Source: Micromussa lordhowensis (Eukaryota > Cnidaria > Anthozoa > Scleractinia > Lobophylliidae). Taken from it: DNA of 64,000 nt. Where the stretch lies: the NCBI GenBank assembly GCA_964020085.1, contig OZ026602.1, positions 32,291,575 to 32,355,574 of the forward strand, written 5' to 3'. The notes beneath the pieces were generated by a model. The model saw nothing but the letters and a program-made list of their open reading frames with translations. It searched no databases and was not told the origin of the DNA. Below are positions 9,149 to 16,260 of the stretch, piece after piece (the stretch's first letter is position 1; each line of letters begins with the position of its first letter). The translations under genes and the position numbers were made by a program.

Positions 9149-9625
9149 ATGACACCACTCAAGATGAGTTGCTACAATCAACTGTCGGAAAATGACCAGA
9201 AGGTTGTTTGTAGGAAAGCCTATCATAAAAACTATTATGCAAAGAACAGAGAGCGAATCCAGCAAAAAAGATATCGTGCAGAGAACGTCGAGATTCTCAA
9301 GACCCGTCGAAAAACATGGTATGAAAACAACAGAGAAAGGCTCGCCAGCAGTCAGAGAGCCTACTGTCAACAGAACAAGGAGCACATCACAAATTACCAC
9401 AAACAATACTGTAAAAACAACAGGGAACGGCTCAACGAATATTGGAGAAAATATTATGCCAAGAATAAGGAACGGATCAGGCAAAGACTTCGTGATCAAA
9501 AGCAAATAAAACTAGGCCAGAATATCGTGCGTTTTCGGGCCTGGGACAAAGAGTCCGAGAAACTGGAAACGAGTCTAGCTCCCAACACTTTGTGGAGTAC
9601 CGACAGTCAAGACTTAAAGTTGTAA
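9149..9625 (+). CDS. Basic protein with 15-residue tandem repeats
   Basis: This 158-residue protein is built from about six 15-residue units of the form (Y/C)-x-x-N-(R/K)-E-(R/H)-(I/L)-x4-R-x-Y between residues 28 and 118; examples are YAKNRERIQQKRYRA, YENNRERLASSQRAY, CKNNRERLNEYWRKY and YAKNKERIRQRLRDQ. It is strongly basic and probably helical. Similar Y-x-x-N-(R/K)-E-(R/K)-I arrays are known from DNA viruses, phages and some nuclease-associated proteins, usually as presumed DNA-binding repeats; the function here is unknown. An ATG at 9164 is an alternative start. The frame begins 56 bases after the acidic ORF, and AATAAA (9662-9667) follows 36 bases after its stop. Confidence 0.7.
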   Translation: MTPLKMSCYNQLSENDQKVVCRKAYHKNYYAKNRERIQQKRYRAENVEILKTRRKTWYENNRERLASSQRAYCQQNKEHITNYHKQYCKNNRERLNEYWRKYYAKNKERIRQRLRDQKQIKLGQNIVRFRAWDKESEKLETSLAPNTLWSTDSQDLKL

Positions 9626-9661
9626 TCAATTCTCTCTTTGGTTTTTATGCTGTTATTATTC

Positions 9662-9667
9662 AATAAA
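9662..9667 (+). terminator. Polyadenylation signal
   Basis: A canonical AATAAA lies 36 bases after the stop of the repeat-protein ORF, with a T/G-rich segment (TTTGTTTTGTTT near 9688) behind it. This is the expected arrangement for a transcript end. Confidence 0.6.
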
Positions 9668-9714
9668 CGTCATAAATACTCAGACTCTTTGTTTTGTTTA
9701 TAACAATTTCATGA

Positions 9715-9863
9715 CACAGGTATACCCCCTATCCCCTGTCTTCACAATAGTTCTTAACCATGTGATATCGCATACCCCCTTTCCCTGCCCAGTCAATGGA
9801 TGTCAACCACGTGCTGCGTGGGATACCCCCCTACCCCCACATTCTCATTGGATGGGTGTTTTT
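9715..9863 (+). promoter_or_regulatory. Promoter-like segment with repeated ATACCCCC boxes
   Basis: Three ATACCCCC boxes (9721, 9771, 9820) are followed by C-rich words. ATTGG (inverted CCAAT) occurs at 9848, and a related GTCAATGG occurs at 9792. The boxes are spaced about 50 bases apart. They lie between the poly(A) signal of one transcript and the first ATG of the spliced gene model, which fits a promoter. No experimental evidence is available. Confidence 0.35.
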
Positions 9864-10425
9864 ATGTACAAGTCTTTCAGACTTGAACAAAATCACTTTA
9901 CTTGTGATGAAGCTGTAAGTGAACTAAGTGATCAAGAGCTAAGCATCGCTTTGGAGGAATTTGAAACGACTATGGTTGATGTAAGTGAATTATTCTTGCC
10001 ACTGTTACAGAACTGCTTAGACTGAACTATAGTTTGTGTGGCTATTGAATCAGGAGCGATGCGATTTGCAATGTTTGTTTGATCTTTAATTCAAGCGCGA
10101 ACGTTTGTTTGAAATACCTTAGATGTTATGTTTAGCTTCTAAGCATGCGCTCGGTGTTAATTCATTTCACGTTTCATCTCTGACTTACTATGTTAATTCT
10201 TCAACGGTGGCTTAAAATGTCTTTTGTTTGTTTAAGATTCCTTTGAATGACGCTTTTCTCAAGGGAACAGTCGAGATTAATGAGTTTAGATTTGCATTTC
10301 CACTTGATGTATTTCAATTAGTAGCGCACACACACCTTTCTGACAAAACACACGCTCTCTGCCTTTGTCAGCACGCGCACACCTTGTTTGCAAATTGTAC
10401 ACAGGTCCCTCTTGTAAAGAATTAG
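9864..10425 (+). CDS. Two-exon small gene of the nested element, about 101 residues
   Basis: Exon 1 (9864-9980) starts MYKSFRLEQNHF and ends ...FETTMVD at the donor GTAAGT (9981). Exon 2 (10237-10425) follows the acceptor TTTGTTTGTTTAAG and starts IPLNDAFLKG, ending at TAG. Both borders fall between codons, so the spliced frame is continuous. The 256-base intron contains stops in that frame. An AATAAA lies at 10434-10439. The product has an acidic helical first half (EAVSELSDQELSIALEEFE) and a His/Cys-rich second half (HTHLSDKTHALCLCQHAHT) that might bind a metal. An alternative donor-like GTAAGT occurs at 9920. The family is not recognised. Confidence 0.4.
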
Positions 10426-10439
10426 GGTTTTTTAATAAA

Positions 10440-10692
10440 TACAATTGTTTCTCATTTGATTTACATGTGTGTAGATTAATTCTCGAGTCCTAGGGGAAAA
10501 AATATGAAAAGACCGATCTCAGACCTTTTCTCGCCCAAAACAAACTCCTATTTATCAAAGTTAGTCCCATGGATTTTGAAGTTGCGTGACATTTTTGCGA
10601 AAACCCTGGCGTGATTTGTGTCGCCATGGAAATCTGTGAGACCGATTCCAGTCCTCCGTTGAGGCTGGTGGGCTGTTTTCCAACATGGCTGA
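10440..10692. other. Non-coding right arm of the nested element
   Basis: This stretch has no supportable gene. Frames on the minus strand here run into the inverted repeat and look like shadows. It may contain the mirror promoter for minus-strand transcription, since the right inverted repeat carries the same GATGGCGG words. Confidence 0.4.
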
Positions 10693-10863
10693 CTTTCATG
10701 GGTGCCGCCATCTTGAATTCTTAATTCACCTCCTGATTGGCTGAAAATAACCTCCGCCATCTTGGATTTGGAAAACAATAGAGTCTATTGTTCTCCAAAC
10801 AATAGCCTATTGTCTTTCTCGGCTCCTGATTGGTTACCGTCCCTATGAGCGCCGTATAGTAGT
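10693..10863 (-). repeat. Right terminal inverted repeat
   Basis: It pairs with 8079-8249 over its full 171 bases with about three substitutions. It ends in GTATAGTAGT, the complement of the left terminus, directly followed by the duplicated TAGCAC. Confidence 0.92.
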
Positions 10864-10869
10864 TAGCAC
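10864..10869. repeat. Target site duplication, right (TAGCAC)
   Basis: Exact copy of 8073-8078. Removing 8079-10869 rejoins the LINE linker region to the LINE RT region. Confidence 0.85.
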
Positions 10870-11306
10870 TTGCTAGCTTATTACCAACGGTTGCAAAATA
10901 TTCATTCAGTGTATTCCCAATTGTCTTGGGGTCACTAGTCAGAGCTGCATTTTCATTTGAGCGGATGAAGTTGATATTTTTTGTTTTCCATTTCTTTCTC
11001 ATGCTCCCCAATAGTTCATTAATTCCTTTCCAAGTCTGTCGCATGTTCTTTATATTAGAATTAAAGAAGTTTTGGTCATACTTTTGTTTGCTCAAACGAA
11101 TTAGAGCAGTTAATTTGTTTCTATATTGTTTATATTTGTTCCAGTTTGAGTTAATAAATTGTTTTTCACACACATAGATTGTCTTATCCCTTTTGTTAAC
11201 CAGGGTTTAGTTAGAAGTTTCAGCCTCGGCTTTGATACATCCTTGAGGGGAGCGTGTTTATTTATGAGGTGGTTAATATTTTTATAGAACCTGGAAAAAG
11301 ATTTGT
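10870..11306 (-). pseudogene. LINE linker region between endonuclease and RT
   Basis: The conceptual product (about 100 residues) contains KYKQYRNKLTALIRLSKQKY and NMRQTWKGINELLG followed by LNEYFATVGNKLA. This lysine/tyrosine-rich linker is typical of CR1/L2/jockey-type polyproteins just before the RT. It is interrupted at 10869 by the nested element, and the frame differs from the endonuclease part, so a frameshift lies near 11307. Confidence 0.75.
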
Positions 11307-12191
11307 TTACATATTCCAGTCAATTTCGCATAAATCGGTCATTAATTTCTCAGTGTTAAAGTTTGAGTAGTCTCTCACTTTGGTTTTGTTTAGAGGTGGG
11401 AACAGTTGCTGTTGCGTCAGAATCATACAAGCTTGAGAGAAATGATCAGTTATATCGGTAACAATATTTCTGCCAACAATACTGTTTTCAAGATTTTTTG
11501 TAAAAATATTATCAATTAAGGTTGCTGAAGTGCCATGTACCCTAGTTGGTTTATCAAGTACAGGCAGCATGGAGAAACTTTGTGTACAGTGTAATAAAGC
11601 TTGGCTATAAATACAATTTTCATATTTCAATAGATCAATATTGAAGTCTCCCATGAGGTATATATTATGATTATGCTGGTTAAAGCGCTGGAGGGATTCA
11701 GAAAGATAATCAAGGAATTCATTAGCGTCATTATGTTGTCTATATACAATACCACACATATTTTTTCTTATCGTTTGATTGTTGGAACTCAATCCATAGG
11801 GCTTGATAAGAAGAATTCGTGACACGTTCTACAATTCTGTATTTAACATTTTCGTCAATAAACCAACACCACCAGCACCTAATGGTGTCAGTACAAATTC
11901 AAAACGGTAGCCGAGTAATTCTGGCATTAAACTTAAGTTTACAGAATCCCCGTCGCATATTCGTGTTTCCGTTACACCAATGATCGTAAAATGTACATTA
12001 ACTTCACTTAGCACGTGATGTTGAAGGTCTTCAAAATTTTTCTTCAGACTTCGTATATTGGTATGAAGAAAGGAAAGATTTGATGCGAATTGTTTATTTG
12101 TAACATGTTGTGAAAAGCTATGGGGAGTATAATATTTAGAGCGAATACAATTTGACGCTAGATTAACTTTGGGATCAACTAATCTATCCAT
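11307..12191 (-). pseudogene. LINE apurinic-type endonuclease domain
   Basis: Reading from 12191, the signature motifs of the EEP endonuclease of LINEs appear in order: FLHTNIRSLKKNFEDL (N in motif I), VTETRI (metal-binding E), GVGLL, MGDFNIDLL (D-x-N), LIDNIFTK, and DITDHF (the catalytic D-H pair). An in-frame TAG at 11829-11831 interrupts it in the middle; the neighbouring +1 frame continues plausibly (VKYRIVERV), so a pair of indels may be involved. The domain nicks target DNA for target-primed reverse transcription. In this copy it is dead. Confidence 0.85.
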
Positions 12192-12504
12192 AGAATTAAG
12201 CTAAAATAAATAGAGATCATAAAGGCTGTTTAAGGAATCTTAAGACTTTCTGGAAGCTAAGTTGGTGTTCATTAAACTATTAAACTGAGGATGTACAGAT
12301 CTCAGGATTTTGCAATCATAATATGGTAAATGCTTTAACAAAGACTTATTTTCTTTAATGCGACGTTGTAACTCTTTGCGCGAAGCCATTTACAATGGGA
12401 GCTGTTGCATAATTAAAGTTATTTAGGCATCAAGACAGTTAAGAAGTTCACTACTTATCTCTCTGTGCCGATGTTAACTGGCCATCCAAACTGCGTTTGA
12501 GTGA
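12192..12504 (-). pseudogene. LINE 5' leader with a short 49-codon frame
   Basis: Between the endonuclease ATG (12191) and the PLE break point lies a leader that contains a 49-codon frame (12389 down to 12240, starting MASRKELQRRIKENKS). It may be a relic of the LINE N-terminus or first ORF. It is assigned to the LINE because the PLE-encoded peptide stops being recognisable after TGLLLH at 12505. Confidence 0.5.
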
Positions 12505-12960
12505 ATGAAGTAAAAGGCCCGTATTTGTAGGTTTACGGTAGACCTGCATCTCCAACTTGTTGCCGTTCTTTGTTATCAATGTTCCAATAAAAGGAATTGA
12601 GTCGTTGTTGGAAAGTTCCATAGTGAAATGAATACAAGGGTGGAGTCCATTGAGTACATCGAGGAAATTTTCAGCTACATCGAGTCCAGGCATTATTGCA
12701 AGCATATTGTCAACGTAATGCTTGTAAAAAGAAGGAATTAGATCATTGTCAGATAGTCTTTCTTCCAGATGGCACATAAATACGTTCGCCAACAAAGGAC
12801 CAATAGGGGACCCCATAGCAACTCCTTCACACTGTTGTTAACTTGACCATCAATAGTCTGGGAGCTCTTGTATTTCCGTGGGCATTTTTGGAAGAAAGCA
12901 AGCCAGTGGCCTAGTAGTGTTTATTAGACCACAAGGAACCTAAAAAATGTTGTTGACAAT
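12505..12960 (-). pseudogene. Penelope-like element A, reverse transcriptase palm
   Basis: The frame from 12816 starts MGSPIGPLLANVFM, the conserved PLE RT motif B', followed by KHYVDNMLA (residues 33-41) at the catalytic position, FIGTLI and YRKPTNTGLLLH. The catalytic pair expected as Y-x-D-D reads Y-V-D-N, so the second aspartate is lost. Upstream sequence up to about 12960 continues with stops and shifted frames. It ends just where the LINE begins and its continuation appears at 5381-6057 in the same orientation. It would have copied RNA by target-primed reverse transcription; this copy is non-functional. Confidence 0.82.
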
Positions 12961-13120
12961 TTTGTAAAGCGTTAGAGGGTATTTATGGGCTTCTGAATAA
13001 TGACTGGTGTAAACCAGCACGGAAACAAGGCTAAAAAGCTGTAAGTCACCATAACTTCTTTCTAATCCAAGGAATCTCAACCAAACTCGCCAGAATTACT
13101 AAGTAGACATTATGGCTCAA
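12961..13120 (+). repeat. Copy 1 of a ~150-bp dispersed repeat
   Basis: This stretch shares, in the same orientation, the CCAGCA(C/T)GGAAAC(A/G)AGGCT word near 13012 and an AATC...AACTC...CAGAA(T/A)TACTTA-like segment near 13070-13105 with the two copies at 13815-14060. Identity is moderate. It has no coding content. Confidence 0.4.
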
Positions 13121-13770
13121 AACAGTTTCCAGCACTTTCTAAGACGTAGACTTTGATGGATTCTTATAACCACTCTATATCAGTTGATGCCAAAATCATT
13201 GTATCGAAAAACTGCCCAATCATTGGTTAACATGTTGCTATTAAATTTGTGGCACAATAGGTTACCATAGCAACAATATTACCTGCTAAAAACACCTTTA
13301 ATTTTAGCTTTGAGCGCTTATAACTCAAAAACGAGCTCGGTGACCCCTATTTTTTATTATTGAATTATGATAAGCATAATTAGATGTACCTTTCTGCAAA
13401 GTTTTAAAACATTCTGTGGAGTGGGTTCAGAGCCACCTTAACTTTTCGAAAATTTAAGGTGGCTCTGAACCCACTCCAGAGAATTTCTTAAAACTTTGCC
13501 AAAAGTTGCATCATGTTTATTATAATTCGATAATAAAAAATAGGGGTCACCGAGCTCGTTTTTGAGTTATAAGCGCTCAAAGCTAAAATTAAGGGTGTTT
13601 TTAGCAGGTTATATTGTTGCTATGGTAACCTGTTATGTAAAATAGATGATTGCAACTTGTTCACCAATGATTGGGAATTTGTATGATACCATTATTGTTG
13701 CATCACTTGTTAAACAGTGGCAGTATTCATCCCTCAAAGTATAGCTGTTAGAAAAGAGCTGGAAACTGTT
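13121..13770. repeat. Fold-back (long inverted repeat), arms about 320 bp
   Basis: Left arm 13121-13442 and right arm 13449-13770 are inverted copies. The pairing runs from AACAGTTTCCAGC / GCTGGAAACTGTT at the outer ends to GGTTCAGAGCCACCTTAA / TTAAGGTGGCTCTGAACC next to the centre, with only a few unpaired bases around TTTTCGAAAA. The inner 230 bp per arm is highly similar; the outer parts have diverged and contain small indels. No coding sequence. It resembles a fold-back or MITE-type element; outer ends and target duplication were not resolved. Confidence 0.8.
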
Positions 13771-13814
13771 GCCAGCCTCCTTAAGGCCAGTCGATTAGTT
13801 ATAACTATTTATGA

Positions 13815-14060
13815 GGATCACGTGATTGATCCAACATGAAACCGAGGCTGATAAACACTGCATGAAATTAGGATCGATCCATTTGGTGGAATCTTGGTCT
13901 AACTCATCAGAAATACTTATTGATCAGGTCTGAAAACACTAAATTGCTGATATTCAATAACTAGGGACACGTGATTGACCCAGCATGGAAACGAGGCTGG
14001 TAAGATTTGCTTGTTCAAATGAAAACCTATTTATATATTCTGGCTAAACTCAACATATAT
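13815..14060 (+). repeat. Copies 2 and 3 of the ~150-bp dispersed repeat, in tandem
   Basis: GGATCACGTGATTGATCCAA at 13815 and GGGACACGTGATTGACCCAG at 13964 begin two 40-base stretches with high similarity, spaced 149 bases apart; weaker similarity extends to about 14060. Each contains CACGTG. It flanks the fold-back together with copy 1. Confidence 0.5.
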
Positions 14061-14282
14061 AAAAGGTTGCAACCTTGTGAGTGAAATTTTTCGGTGCTCA
14101 ATTATCATTTACATGTATTTCAATGTTGTTTGTGTTATGAAATGGCTTACTGGTTTAGTTAATCTATTTTTTAAGAGCTTTTGGACTTCAGGACTTAGCT
14201 GAAAGTTTGAAACAAATTTTGAGCAATTTAATTCTTTCCAAGTGCTTAGGATTAAGTTCTGTAATCTGTTTCTTTGAAATAG
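14061..14282. other. Probable intron of the THAP transposase
   Basis: Non-coding AT-rich sequence that ends in a pyrimidine-containing stretch and an AG at 14281-14282 (TCTTTGAAATAG), just before the THAP-encoding frame opens. This would be the 3' part of an intron. Confidence 0.35.
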
Positions 14283-14816
14283 GAGGAAAGACAGAGAACC
14301 AGGTAAGCATTCCAGAGTGTGCAGTTGTCATTTTGTGGATGGAAATAAATTAAATGGGCCCTTAATTTACAAAAGAAACCGAGATAAGATATTTCCCAGT
14401 GAAGGAGGACCACCAAAGAAAAAGAAAAAAGTAACAGTCAAACAGAAGACTGTGCAAGAAATGGTGGCTGAGGCAATCACAGTATCTGTGCAGCAGTCTA
14501 CTAATGATGACACCGAACAAGAAAGTTGCAACAAGTGAGATAATACTGGAGGCAGAATTAAATCAAGCCAGAGAGGAACTTCAGGACCTGCAAGAAAAAG
14601 AAAGCTACACACAAAAACACTACACAGTTTCGGGGTTGAGTGCAGAGGTTTTTAAAATGGTAACTGGGCTTCCAACAAGAGAAGTTTTTAACATTGTAGT
14701 ACTTCATGCTTTAAGATTCAAAGATTTTATTTTTTATTATTCTGGTTGGAAAGTGGAGTCCATTAATTTTGAGGACCAGATTTTCATTACTTTAATGAAA
14801 CTAAGACAAAATTATT
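14283..14816 (+). pseudogene. THAP-domain transposase fragment (ISL2EU/Harbinger-like DDE family)
   Basis: The first frame encodes the C-terminal half of a THAP zinc-finger domain ([13 protein letters not shown]-x-x... H ligands, then a [10 protein letters not shown] segment) followed by a nuclear-localisation-like PPKKKKKV. After a frameshift around 14505-14538 the second frame encodes a coiled coil (AELNQAREELQDLQEKE) and the helix-turn-helix segment that precedes DDE_Tnp_4 catalytic domains (SAEVFKMVTGLPTREVFNIV, then FEDQIFITLMKLRQNY). The protein would bind transposon ends and catalyse cut-and-paste transposition. Here a PLE interrupts it after LRQNY. The DDE catalytic domain is not in the window. 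The family name is from domain order and not from a search. Confidence 0.7.
14802..14816. repeat. Target site duplication of PLE-B, left
   Basis: TAAGACAAAATTATT is repeated exactly at 17880-17894. In both places it encodes the LRQNY stretch of the transposase, which proves that the DNA between is an insertion. Confidence 0.95.
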
Positions 14817-14862
14817 TGTATATTAAAGATAGAAATCCTGCGCAGCCTAGTTGGTCATTCGG

Positions 14863-15018
14863 AAAATGAAAAATGTAATACTGACGCTGTATATAAATTC
14901 GTAACGTACCGACGTTTCGGCAATGCTGCCTTCTTCAGGGTACAATACTAAATACCGTTAAAAAGTTTGTTATGATTAGCTCACGTGCCTGATTGTGCAC
15001 TCGCGCGCGTGCCACATG
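14863..15018 (-). repeat. PLE-B terminal repeat, left (inverted relative to right)
   Basis: Reverse complement of 17720-17876 with scattered substitutions and a few short indels. Shared words include CATTTTTCATTTT at the outside, AGTATTACATTTTT, AACAAACTTTTTAACGGTAT and CATGTGGCACGCG at the inside. Confidence 0.88.
14903..14940 (-). ncRNA. Hammerhead-ribozyme-like core, left copy
   Basis: On the minus strand: CTGAAGA (core CUGANGA), then A, stem GGCA/TGCC with loop GCAT, GAA, and a short stem ACGT/ACGT with loop CGGT, followed by T at the expected cleavage position. This is the order of a type I hammerhead with a minimal helix III, as known from Penelope-like elements. The extra unpaired A after the core and the very small stems mean self-cleavage is uncertain. 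Confidence 0.5.
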
Positions 15019-15115
15019 CTCGCGCGAGTAAGCAAAAAGTGATTCACATGAAACTAAAGTCCTGGTTAAGGCCACTAGGACTCATAGTCCCACATTTAAA
15101 TATCAGCCTCATCTC

Positions 15116-15450
15116 CTACTTCTTTCTGTAGTCCTGGTTGGTTAGGCCTGCTTTTAATACCGCTACCTTCATGTCATCCAGTGTGTGGTTTGTTGAATTA
15201 AAGTGGACAGGTACCGGAAGGTCATTCCTCTCGTTGATCACATCTCTGCGGTGTTCCCGAAAGCGGTTCGCCAACCTGCATCCAGTCTCTCCAATATAAA
15301 CTGTCGATGGACATTTTGTGCAAGACAAGCAATAAACCACGTGTTCTGTGGTGCAGGAAAAATGGCCTGTGATGTTAACATGCCGTTTTGGTGTTGTGAT
15401 TGTGGATGATGAATTCACATGGGGACATGTGTGGCAAACGGTCCTGTTAC
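15116..15450 (-). pseudogene. PLE-B GIY-YIG endonuclease domain
   Basis: The frame encodes CHTCPHVNSS, a PLE Cys-His linker (in the -1 frame just before), then EHVVYCLSCTKCPSTVYIGE, TGCRLANRFREHRRDV and H-F-N-S-x-x-H. This is a GIY-YIG nuclease with the YIG part intact (VYIGETG), the catalytic arginine (R in LANRFREH) and a downstream histidine. It would nick target DNA for target-primed reverse transcription. A frameshift near 15445 separates it from the RT. The stop lies about 250 bases inside the left terminal repeat's outer end. Confidence 0.85.
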
Positions 15451-16260
15451 AAGGGAAGGTGATTGCTGTGGCAGGTCCCGAGGTAGGCTGCTTCTGACTA
15501 GCAGATCCTTCAGATTCTTGGCACGCCTGAAAGCCTTCAGTGGTGGTTTAGTAAAGATATTTCTTGTCGTGCCATCCTCGCGAAGGATCTGGAAATTCCC
15601 TGAGATGATTTTCTCGGCAACAAGGTTACTGGGGTGAAAAGTGGTGACAAATGGAACTCTGTCATTTGTGATGTTGCTTGCAGCGTCACTCTTCAAAATT
15701 TCAGCCCTTGATATGGTCGATGCTCGTTCCCTTCCCCTTCTAATGAGGTCATTCGGATATCCGCTTGCTTCAAAAAAGGTCTCCATTCTTGCTGACTCGA
15801 TGTTGAAGTCAGAGTCATCACTACAAATCTTGCGTAGTCTGAGAAACTGACTATAAGGTATGGATGACTTCCAGCTGTAAGGATGGGATGAACTGAAGTT
15901 GAGGTAAGAGTGGCTATCTGTGGCTTTGTAATGTATAGAAGTGGCTATGTGATTACCTTGAGGCTTCATGCAGATATCCAGGAAAGGAAGGTTGTCTGTT
16001 GAGACCGACCATGTATATTCAAGATTCGGGTGGAACGAGGAGGCAAACTCGATGAAATGACGAAGGTCCTCTTCACTACAGGAAGCAGCGCCAGCCACAT
16101 CATCCATGTACCGCTTGTACAAGTCTGGTTTTATACCGGTGTAAGAGGAAAGCATACGTTCTTCCACCTAGCCAACAAAAAGACAGGCATAATTCGGCCC
16201 TAGACGACTACCCATGGCTACTCCACCTGTTTGTTTATTCAAACAAATTCAAACGTGTTA
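15415..16260 (-). pseudogene. PLE-B reverse transcriptase palm and thumb
   Basis: In frame: GGVAMGSRLGPNYACLFVG, a TAG stop (16168-16170 region) where an aromatic codon is expected, then VEERML, KRYMDDVAGAA (Y-M-D-D, both catalytic aspartates intact), LEYTWSVSTDNLPFLDICMK and the C-terminal RT/linker. The Y-M-D-D and N-L-P-F-L-D motifs are diagnostic of PLE RTs. The nonsense codon and flanking frameshifts inactivate it. Confidence 0.87.

Larger units (their letters stand above)
8079..10863. mobile_element. 2,785-bp terminal-inverted-repeat element with unknown genes, possible Polinton-like derivative
   Basis: The element is bounded by 171-bp inverted repeats (8079-8249 and 10693-10863) that differ at about three positions, and by the direct 6-bp duplication TAGCAC. 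It begins ACTACTATACGGCG. It splits the LINE between the linker region (10870 onwards) and the RT (up to 8072). It carries four compact reading frames on the + strand, none of which is a recognisable transposase, integrase or polymerase, so it is probably mobilised in trans. Long inverted repeats, 6-bp duplications and a possible packaging-ATPase tail (8231-8392) resemble Polinton/Maverick and adintovirus-like elements, but the usual terminal AG is absent. That link is an inference. Confidence 0.9.
6058..12504 (-). mobile_element. Near full-length non-LTR retrotransposon (CR1/L2/jockey-like LINE), interrupted
   Basis: On the minus strand the order is: 5' leader, apurinic-type (EEP) endonuclease, linker, reverse transcriptase with FADD, RT C-terminal region, 3' UTR and a short tail of GTTCAAGTTCAACTTCAAG-type repeats at 6062-6090 next to AATAAA. 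Excluding the 2,791 bases of the nested element plus duplicated target, the copy is about 3.65 kb, near full length for this class. It sits between the two halves of PLE-A: the encoded PLE peptide breaks after TGLLLH (12505) and resumes at SHTDLPYKK (about 6056). A stop at 11829-11831, frameshifts near 11307 and 7190, and the nested insertion make it inactive. Exact ends and target duplication were not established; a 4-base GTGA is possible but weak. Confidence 0.8.

Noticed and set aside
9134..9509. Frames antisense or shifted to the repeat protein (9134-9505 minus, 9192-9509 plus)
   Set aside because: They are shadows of the 15-residue repeat gene, whose codon-level periodicity keeps other frames open.
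10490..10778. Minus-strand frames at 10490-10711 and 10548-10778
   Set aside because: They run across the right inverted repeat and its edge and have no support; they mirror the left inverted repeat in part.
6058..12504. Target site duplication GTGA for the LINE
   Set aside because: Only four bases and dependent on where the tail is cut; too short to count as evidence.
14367..14612. Minus-strand frame opposite the THAP region
   Set aside because: It is a shadow of the lysine-rich transposase segment (poly-F where the gene has poly-K).
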